From: Streptomyces albireticuli
GTDB lineage: Bacteria > Actinomycetota > Actinomycetes > Streptomycetales > Streptomycetaceae
Direction: 5' to 3'
Length of the DNA: 64,000 nt
Assembly: GCF_021228125.1 (NCBI RefSeq)
Contig: NZ_JAJQQS010000018.1
Span: forward strand, 124,001 to 188,000
A program made the translations under genes and the position numbers. Below, piece by piece: positions 58,490 through 64,000 of this stretch. Under the pieces are notes generated by a model, which ran no database searches, was not told the DNA's origin, and was given only the letters and a program-made list of their open reading frames with translations. The stretch's first letter is position 1; each line of letters starts with the position of its first letter.

Positions 58490-58729
58490 ATGCTTTCCCG
58501 TTCGCTCGTGCCCAAGGTGAAGGTCAGCGCGCGCTGCGACCTGCCCCACGGCGTCCACGATCCCGCCCGGGCCCGCGTCGAGGCGGATTCGGTCAAGGCC
58601 CTCCGGGAAAGACACGGGGCGAACGAGAGCGCGGACTTCCGCGCCCGTGCGCTCATGAAGGCCGGCGAGAAGGAGCTGGAGCTCACAGCCGGGATCCACC
58701 GCATGTTCCGGGAGACGAAGAAGGTATGA
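58490..58729 (+). CDS. Miniature nickel superoxide dismutase-like protein
   Basis: 79 residues. MLSRSLVPKVKVSA matches the SodN leader, followed by RCDLPHGVHDPARARVEAD, aligned with the NiSOD hook HCDLPCGVYDPAQARIEAE; the C-terminus FRETKKV matches the SodN end FWETKKA. SodN precursors are ~131 residues; about 52 central residues (two helices of the bundle) are missing. Ni ligands change: His1 to Arg15, Cys6 to His20; Cys2 is kept (Cys16); Tyr9 is His23. ATG 58490 has AAGGA 7 bp upstream and gives the SodN-like MLSR start. It is coupled to the next gene (ATGA). Confidence 0.9.
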   Translation: MLSRSLVPKVKVSARCDLPHGVHDPARARVEADSVKALRERHGANESADFRARALMKAGEKELELTAGIHRMFRETKKV

Positions 58730-60018
58730 GCAGCCACCGCGGGACGGACGGCGTCGTCATCGCCGGAGCAGGGGTGGCCGGGGCGCAGACCGCCGTGGCC
58801 CTGCGCGAGCGGGGCTACGGCGGGCCCGTCGTCATCGTCGGAGCCGAACCCCACCGCCCCTACGACAGACCCGCGTTGTCCAAGGGCGTCCTGATGGGGA
58901 CCGCGCAGGACCCGGCCTACGACATCGACTTCGACGCCCTCGACGTCGAACTGCGGCTGGGCGTCGAGGTGACCGGGCTGCACCCCCGCACCCGCACGCT
59001 CGACACCACGGCGGGCCCGGTCCCCTACCGGACCCTGGTCCTGGCGACCGGCGCCGAGCCCGTTCCTCTCCCCGGAGCCGACGGCGTCCACCTGTTGCGG
59101 ACGCTCACCGACGCCAGGCGTCTGCGGAGCGTCCTCGCCGAGCGCCGTGACGTCGTCGTGGTCGGCGCCGGCTGGATCGGCGCCGAACTCACCGGCGTCG
59201 CCCGCGCGTCGGGCTGCGCGGTCACCGTGGTGGAGGCCGCCGACCGCCCTCTGGCCGGTTCCCTGCCCGCGGAAGCGACCGCGCCGATGGCCGACTGGTA
59301 CGCCCAGGCGGGAGCGGAACTCCTGCTGGGCGCGCGGGTGTCGGCGTACGAGCGGGGCGCCGTCGTGCTGGCCGACGGACGGCGGCTCACCACCGACGCT
59401 GTGGTCGCCGGCGTCGGCGCCCGGCCGGCCACCGCCTGGCTCGCCGGCTCCGGCATCGCGCTCGGCCCGGACGGCTCGGTCACGGCCGACGACCGGCTGC
59501 GCACCTCGCTGCCCGATGTGTACGCGGTCGGCGACTGCGCCTCCTTCCCCTCCGCTCGCTTCGGCACCCGGCTGCTCGTCCACCATTGGGACAACGCCCT
59601 GCACGGTCCCCGCACCGTGGCCGCCGGCATCACCGGCGGCGCACCGGATCCCTATGACCCCGTGCCGTACTTCTGGTCGGAACAGTTCGGCCGTCATGTG
59701 CAGTACGCGGGCCATCACGCGGCCGCCGACACCGTTGTGCGACGTGGAAAGTCGACGGACACCGAGTGGGCCGTGCTGTGGCTGCGCGACGGCGTACCGG
59801 TCGCGCTGCTCACCGTGAACCGCCCCCGCGACCTGGCACAGGGCCGCAAACTGATCGGCGTCGGCGCACGGGTCGACGCCGCCCGCGCGGCCGACCCGTC
59901 CGTGCCGCTGAAGGCAACGGTCATCGCCCCCGCGCGGGCCCAGGGACCCGGCGAGGGCCCGGCGCGCCCCGATTCGACGTTCCGGGCAGATCAGGTCTTC
60001 TCCGGTCAGAGCCTATAA
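58726..60018 (+). CDS. FAD-dependent NAD(P)H oxidoreductase (ferredoxin reductase type)
   Basis: 430 residues. FAD motif VVIAGAGVAGAQTAVALRER at the N-terminus, NAD(P) motif VVVVGAGWIGAELTGVARAS near 145, and VYAVGDCASFPS for the FAD. The C-terminal domain has HHWDNALHGPRTVAAGI and PYFWSEQFGRHVQYAG, the hallmark of BphA4/rubredoxin-type reductases. Its ATG overlaps the mini-NiSOD stop in an ATGA, so the two should be made in step. It could supply electrons to the radical SAM enzyme through an unlinked ferredoxin, or act on the NiSOD-like product. Confidence 0.92.
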   Translation: MSSHRGTDGVVIAGAGVAGAQTAVALRERGYGGPVVIVGAEPHRPYDRPALSKGVLMGTAQDPAYDIDFDALDVELRLGVEVTGLHPRTRTLDTTAGPVPYRTLVLATGAEPVPLPGADGVHLLRTLTDARRLRSVLAERRDVVVVGAGWIGAELTGVARASGCAVTVVEAADRPLAGSLPAEATAPMADWYAQAGAELLLGARVSAYERGAVVLADGRRLTTDAVVAGVGARPATAWLAGSGIALGPDGSVTADDRLRTSLPDVYAVGDCASFPSARFGTRLLVHHWDNALHGPRTVAAGITGGAPDPYDPVPYFWSEQFGRHVQYAGHHAAADTVVRRGKSTDTEWAVLWLRDGVPVALLTVNRPRDLAQGRKLIGVGARVDAARAADPSVPLKATVIAPARAQGPGEGPARPDSTFRADQVFSGQSL

Positions 60019-60565
60019 CCGGACTCCGGCGCCCGATTCTTGGCGAGTCGGGTCCGCGCGGAGATCCGGACCGGCCGCGGTTCGTGATCGACTCCGTGAG
60101 CACACGGGCGATGAACGAGGACCTGACGGACCCGCACACCGGCTGCGGGCGAAGCGGCGGTCGCGCGAACTGCCAGCGCGAAAGCCCCTGTTCGGTTCGG
60201 GATGATGCCGTCCGAGCCCTGCCCCCAGCCGGGGCCGCGACTGACCGCGACTCCGTCTTCGGCGTGTTTCACGACCCGCCCCGGGGTGCCCCGGTGCGCC
60301 GTACCCGCCGGCAACCCGGGAGAGCGGGACACCTCCGCTGCCGCCTTCCGGTCCGGGCGTCGGAGGGCCGAACAGGACCTCCGTGGGCATCCCCGGCTCG
60401 AGAACGACCGGCTCGTGGGGGGACATGGTCTCAGTGGCGTATACAGGCGCCTTGCGGCCCTTTCCCGGCGTCGTCGGCCTCCCGGGCATCGGGGGCCCCT
60501 GACTCCAACTGTGCGCCTCGCGGCTCCACGCCGCATGGCCGGCCCGGTACACGGTCGGCCGCGCT
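60019..60565. other. Non-coding stretch with a possible frameshifted gene remnant
   Basis: 547 bp between convergent transcripts. On the minus strand, about 60360-60490 reads GRKAPVYATETMSPHEPVVL and EPGMPTEVLFGPPTPG with fair coding bias; then the adjacent frame continues GRVVKHAEDGVAVSRGPGWG. This suggests a decayed gene with a frameshift near 60275. I do not recognise the family and there is no clear start. Confidence 0.35.
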
Positions 60566-61759
60566 CTACCGCGTGAACACCGGCAAGGACTCCAGCCCTC
60601 GCATAAGTCGCGTACGCCGCCATCGGAGTTCGCCGGGCGGGACCGCGAGGCGGAGCCCGGGAAACCGGGTCAGGAGCGCACGGAGGGCGATCTCCGCCTC
60701 GGCCAGGGCAAGGGGGGCTCCCGGGCAACGGTGGATTCCGTGGCCGAACGCCAGGTGGCCTCCGGCGTCGCGGTCGGCGTCGGGGCGGCCGGGAGCCGGG
60801 TACCGGGCGGGGTCTCGGTTCGCCGCTGCGGGTGAGATGAGCACGGGGACGCCGGCGGGGATTTCGGTATCGCCGAGTGCGATCGCTTCCGTGGTGTATC
60901 GGAAGGTGGCGATTCCGACCGGTGAGTCATAGCGCAGCAGTTCGTTCAGCATGCTGTCGATCCGGGCGGGGTCGCTTCGTGCGTCGCTGAGGAGGGCGGG
61001 GTGCTGAAGGAGCGCCAGGACGGCGTTGCCGATGAAGTTCGTGGTGGTTTCGTGACCGGCGACGAGGAGCAGGACGGCGAGGGAGACCAACTCGTCCTCG
61101 CCGAGCTGTTCGCCTTCGCCTTCGCCTTCCTCCCGGACGGTGATGAGGTCGTGCAGCAGGCTGTCGTCCGGGGCGCGGCGCTTGGCCTCGATGAGGTCGG
61201 CCATATAGCCGGCCACGGCGTGGGAGGCCACGTCGATCCGTTGGGGCTGCCCGGCGGCGAAGAGGTCGTTCGACCAGATCCGCACCTGGGACCGATCGGT
61301 CTCGGGCACGCCGAGCAGCTGGCAGATCACCGTCACCGGCAGCGGGACGGCCAGACCGGTGACGAGGTCCGCCGCACCGTTCTCCGGGAGAGCGTCGAGA
61401 AGGTGGTCGACAGTGTGCTGGATATGCGGGCGCAGGCGGGTGACGGCGCCGGTGGTGAACGCTTTGGTCACCAAGCGGCGCAGCCGGGTGTGTTCGGGCG
61501 GGTCGGTGGCGAGCATGGTGCGGGCCACCGCGGGGTGCAGGTCGCGGCCGGAGGTACGGTCGGCGAAGAACCTGGCGGTGTCCTTGGACAGGCGCGGGTC
61601 GGTGAAGGCCGCCTTCGCTTCGGCGTAGCCGGTCACGAGGTAGCCGGACCGGCCTCCGGAGCCGGTGGCCACCTGGCTCACCGGGGCCGTCGCCCGGAGT
61701 TCGTCGTAGAAGGGGTAGGGGTTCCGGAGGAACTCCGGGGACGACAGCGGGTCGCTCAT
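60566..61759 (-). CDS. Cytochrome P450
   Basis: 397 residues with all P450 signatures: I-helix AGHETTTN (234-241), ExxR as ELLR (273-276) and the heme loop FGHGIHRCPG with Cys345. Also HTRLRRLVTKAFT, typical of bacterial class I enzymes. A Glu/Gly run (EEGEGEGE, ~210-217) sits in the G-H loop. Electrons would come from an unlinked ferredoxin or the reductase at 58726. It is divergent from the PP2C gene across a 278-bp gap. The Shine-Dalgarno sequence is weak. Confidence 0.94.
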   Translation of the reverse strand: MSDPLSSPEFLRNPYPFYDELRATAPVSQVATGSGGRSGYLVTGYAEAKAAFTDPRLSKDTARFFADRTSGRDLHPAVARTMLATDPPEHTRLRRLVTKAFTTGAVTRLRPHIQHTVDHLLDALPENGAADLVTGLAVPLPVTVICQLLGVPETDRSQVRIWSNDLFAAGQPQRIDVASHAVAGYMADLIEAKRRAPDDSLLHDLITVREEGEGEGEQLGEDELVSLAVLLLVAGHETTTNFIGNAVLALLQHPALLSDARSDPARIDSMLNELLRYDSPVGIATFRYTTEAIALGDTEIPAGVPVLISPAAANRDPARYPAPGRPDADRDAGGHLAFGHGIHRCPGAPLALAEAEIALRALLTRFPGLRLAVPPGELRWRRTRLMRGLESLPVFTR

Positions 61760-62037
61760 GGTGTGGGGACGGCTTCCTTGTCCTGGACGGTCTCGGTGGT
61801 GGTCGCGCGCACGACGCCGCTGTCGCGTACGCCTGGACGAGCACACGCGTACGCCCGGGCGACGAGCGCAGCAGCCATTCTGTCCCGGCTCGCACGCCGC
61901 CTTCTCGTCCGCCGGTGCCGGTGCGGGCCGGGCGAGCAGCCGTACCCACGCGAGGGTGCCCGGCACGAGACGCGATCGTGCCCGACGTGAGAGAAGCCGG
62001 GATCGGTGTGAGACTGGGAACGGAAGGGGTGATCCCC

Positions 62038-63246
62038 GTGCCGGACCCACCACACTCGTCCGCCGGCCCCGGCACCGCCGTCGACGAGAACCGGCTGGAA
62101 GATCTGATCGTCGAGGCGCAGACGGCCCTGCCGTTCGAACTGCCCGACCTGGCGAACCGGTGCGCCTCGGCCCTCGGCCTGGGCACCGCGCTGATCTACC
62201 TCGTCGACCTGCAGCAACAGCTGCTGATCCCGCTCGACGAGGCGTTGGAGCCGCTTCCGGTGGACCGTTCGCCGGCCGGCTGGGCGTACCGTACGGTCAC
62301 TCCGCGAGTGGCCGATGCCGACGACGACGTGATGGTCTGGATGCCCTTGGTCGACGGTGCCGAACGGCTGGGCGTGCTGGCGGTGCGCACCCCCTCGCTC
62401 GACGGGGTGCGGATGCGCCGCAGCCGGATGCTGGCCTTCCTGTTCGCCATGCTGATCACCTCCAAGCGCACCTACAGCGACTGGCTCGCCGCCCGCGCCC
62501 GCACCACGACCATGCGGCTGCCCACCGAGATGCTGCGGGCCTTCCTGCCGTCCCACACCATCGGCAGCAGCAGGTGCGTCTCGACCGCGGTGCTGGAGCC
62601 GGCGTACGACGTCGCCGGCGACGCCTTCGACCACTCGGTGGTCAAGGACGTGCTGCACACCATGATCCTCGACTCCATGGGGCACGATCTGAACTCCGGC
62701 CTGACCACGTCGGTCGCCATGGCGGCGGCGCGGAACGCCCGCCGCGGCGGCGGCGACCTGGCCGATGTCGTCGGCTCCGTGGACCAGGCGCTCGCCCAGT
62801 GGCTGCCCGACCATTTCTGCACCGGTGTGCTCTGCCGCCTCGACGCGCTCACCGGGGAGCTGCGCTGGGTCAACTGCGGTCATCCCCCGCCGCTGCTGAT
62901 CCGGTCCGAGCGGGTGCTCGGTGGGGTGCTGGACAGCCCTCCGCAGCCGCCGATCGGCCTGGCCGGCCAGTTCGCGCCGTCAGCCCGGCAGGTCCACGAG
63001 GCGACGCTGGAACCGGGCGACTGCGTCCTGCTCTACACCGACGGCGTCGTGGAAGCCCGCGACGCGGACGGTGCGGAGTTCGGCCTCGACCGGTTCACCG
63101 ACTTCATCATCCGCTCCTCCGCCGCCGGCCAGCGTCCGGCCGAAGTCCTGCGGCTGCTCATCCACGCCATCCTCGACTACCAGCGCAACCAGTTGCGGGA
63201 CGACGCGACCATCCTGCTCTTCGAATGGCGCCCGCAGTACTGGTAG
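62038..63246 (+). CDS. PP2C-type (SpoIIE-like) serine phosphatase
   Basis: About 402 residues. N-terminal GAF-like sensor part (~20-150: FELPDLANRCASALGLGTAL, VMVWMPLVDGAERLG). C-terminal PPM/SpoIIE domain with LEPAYDVAGDAFDHSVVKDV, ILDSMGHDLNSGLTT, WVNCGHPPPLLI, LLYTDGVVEARDADG and LRDDATILLFEW, including the metal-binding Asp residues. Such proteins dephosphorylate anti-anti-sigma factors in Streptomyces. The GTG start is ambiguous; 62038 has GGAAGGGG 8 bp upstream, and 62029 or 61987 are alternatives. Confidence 0.9.
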   Translation: MPDPPHSSAGPGTAVDENRLEDLIVEAQTALPFELPDLANRCASALGLGTALIYLVDLQQQLLIPLDEALEPLPVDRSPAGWAYRTVTPRVADADDDVMVWMPLVDGAERLGVLAVRTPSLDGVRMRRSRMLAFLFAMLITSKRTYSDWLAARARTTTMRLPTEMLRAFLPSHTIGSSRCVSTAVLEPAYDVAGDAFDHSVVKDVLHTMILDSMGHDLNSGLTTSVAMAAARNARRGGGDLADVVGSVDQALAQWLPDHFCTGVLCRLDALTGELRWVNCGHPPPLLIRSERVLGGVLDSPPQPPIGLAGQFAPSARQVHEATLEPGDCVLLYTDGVVEARDADGAEFGLDRFTDFIIRSSAAGQRPAEVLRLLIHAILDYQRNQLRDDATILLFEWRPQYW

Positions 63247-63475
63247 CACGCGCTATCGAGCCGAGCGTCCGAACGGGCCCCAGCCTGCCGTCAGCCTCGA
63301 CCACCATGCCGTCCCGCCACGGCACAGCGTGCGGGTGATCTCTCGCGCCGCTTGTGCGCGGACGCTGCGTCAGCTTCGCAGCTCCTCACCGGTCATCCCA
63401 CGGAAGCGGGCCGGGGACCGGAGAATGCTGCCGTCGTCAGGGGCCGGTCGCGATCGGGAGCAGGACGGGGAGTGG

Positions 63476-64000
63476 ATGGGCATGGGGTATCGGTGGGGCA
63501 AGGCATGGGGGTGCGCGGGCGTGGTCGTGGTTCTGGTGGCGGCGGGTCCGGTGGTGCTTCCCGCATCCGCGCGTTCCGGGGAGAGCGCGGACGCCGTCCT
63601 CAACTGTGCGGGAAGCAACTCCGTCGCGTTCTCACCGGGATTGACTTTCTCGGCGAAGCCCACACAGATCACGGGCCACGGTGACTACCACTGCGTATCG
63701 ACGGATCCGTCACTGACGGCGGCGAAATCCGTGATCAAGGGTGGAGGGGAGAACAGCTGCCTGCTGTCCCGTTCGGTCACCGAGGAGCGGATCACGTGGA
63801 ACACCGGAGAGCGGAGCACGGTGGTGTACGACGTGGGGGTCGTGCCGCAGCCCGCCGGTGAGGCCGTGGTGCTGGTCGCGGGCAAGGTGACGTCCGGCAG
63901 GTTCACGGGGAGGAGGGTGGCCTCTCCCGGCGTTCAGCTCACGGCCGATCCGTTGAGGTGCGGCAGCGGCGGGGTGAAGCTGATCGAGGGGCCGTCAGCG
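63476..64000 (+). CDS. Secreted protein, unknown function (3' end outside the window)
   Basis: 175 codons to the right edge, open to the end. A Sec signal (WGCAGVVVVLVAAGPVVLPA, cleavage near ASA/RSG) precedes a beta-sandwich-like domain: CAGSNSVAFSPGLTFSAKPT, ITGHGDYHCVSTD, STVVYDVGVVPQPAGEAVVL. Cys residues are spaced as for disulfides. ATG 63476 and 63482 are both possible (GGGGAG upstream). I do not recognise a named family. Confidence 0.7.
   Translation, partial: MGMGYRWGKAWGCAGVVVVLVAAGPVVLPASARSGESADAVLNCAGSNSVAFSPGLTFSAKPTQITGHGDYHCVSTDPSLTAAKSVIKGGGENSCLLSRSVTEERITWNTGERSTVVYDVGVVPQPAGEAVVLVAGKVTSGRFTGRRVASPGVQLTADPLRCGSGGVKLIEGPSA

Overview
The window is very GC-rich (third codon positions almost all G or C) and carries hallmarks of a Streptomyces-type actinomycete: a mycothiol-dependent DinB-type enzyme, the tiny ribosomal protein bL37, an ECF41 sigma factor, DmdR/IdeR-type iron boxes, a rifamycin-associated element (RAE), many TetR regulators, GTG starts and one TTA (bldA-type) codon. 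There are no rRNA, tRNA, CRISPR or insertion-sequence genes. The many secreted proteins, small regulator-enzyme pairs and gene remnants suggest an accessory part of a linear chromosome. No organism can be named from the sequence alone.

0-10 kb: N-terminus of a LuxR-type ATPase regulator, an EamA exporter with a repeat-built tail, a LysR regulator, an SDR/TetR divergent pair, then a TetR - metallo-beta-lactamase - AtzG/amidase module tied together by three copies of one 19-bp operator, and a RecF-like ATPase. 10-20 kb: a mycothiol-dependent enzyme, an alpha/beta hydrolase behind an iron box, a Tat-exported PLP enzyme, an aldo/keto reductase behind a MerR-type promoter, secreted and membrane proteins, and a two-component system facing a PepSY protein. 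20-31 kb: an ECF41 sigma factor with its AhpD-like target and textbook promoter, rifampicin monooxygenase (rox) with its RAE, a PL6 polysaccharide lyase, an M14 carboxypeptidase and an iron-box-controlled siderophore ABC uptake operon.

31-36.3 kb is a five-gene minus-strand operon built around an MNIO/DUF692 oxygenase. It encodes a PsiD-like decarboxylase, a cysteine-rich protein that is the likely substrate, the MNIO, a DUF2063/BufC-like partner and a VioB-type ferritin-like protein. It abuts a truncated SDR gene. 36-50 kb holds YqeY, a group II PLP decarboxylase with a DJ-1 protein, a GntP permease with a palindromic operator, more TetR-controlled hydrolase/SDR modules, two unlinked Lsr2-like paralogues, and bL37. 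49-55 kb is rich in exported proteins (an I36 inhibitor, GH19 chitinase, a DPBB protein, YcnI, a YVTN propeller) and an ECF sigma/anti-sigma pair.

55.9-60.0 kb is the most unusual locus. One operon encodes an FMN split-barrel protein, a radical SAM enzyme with C-x8-C-x2-C spacing, a winged-helix/nucleotidyltransferase-fold protein, a 79-residue miniature homologue of nickel superoxide dismutase in which two Ni ligands are replaced (His1 to Arg, Cys6 to His), and a ferredoxin-reductase-type flavoprotein. The last three gene junctions are coupled or nearly so. The window ends with a P450, a PP2C phosphatase and a truncated secreted protein gene.
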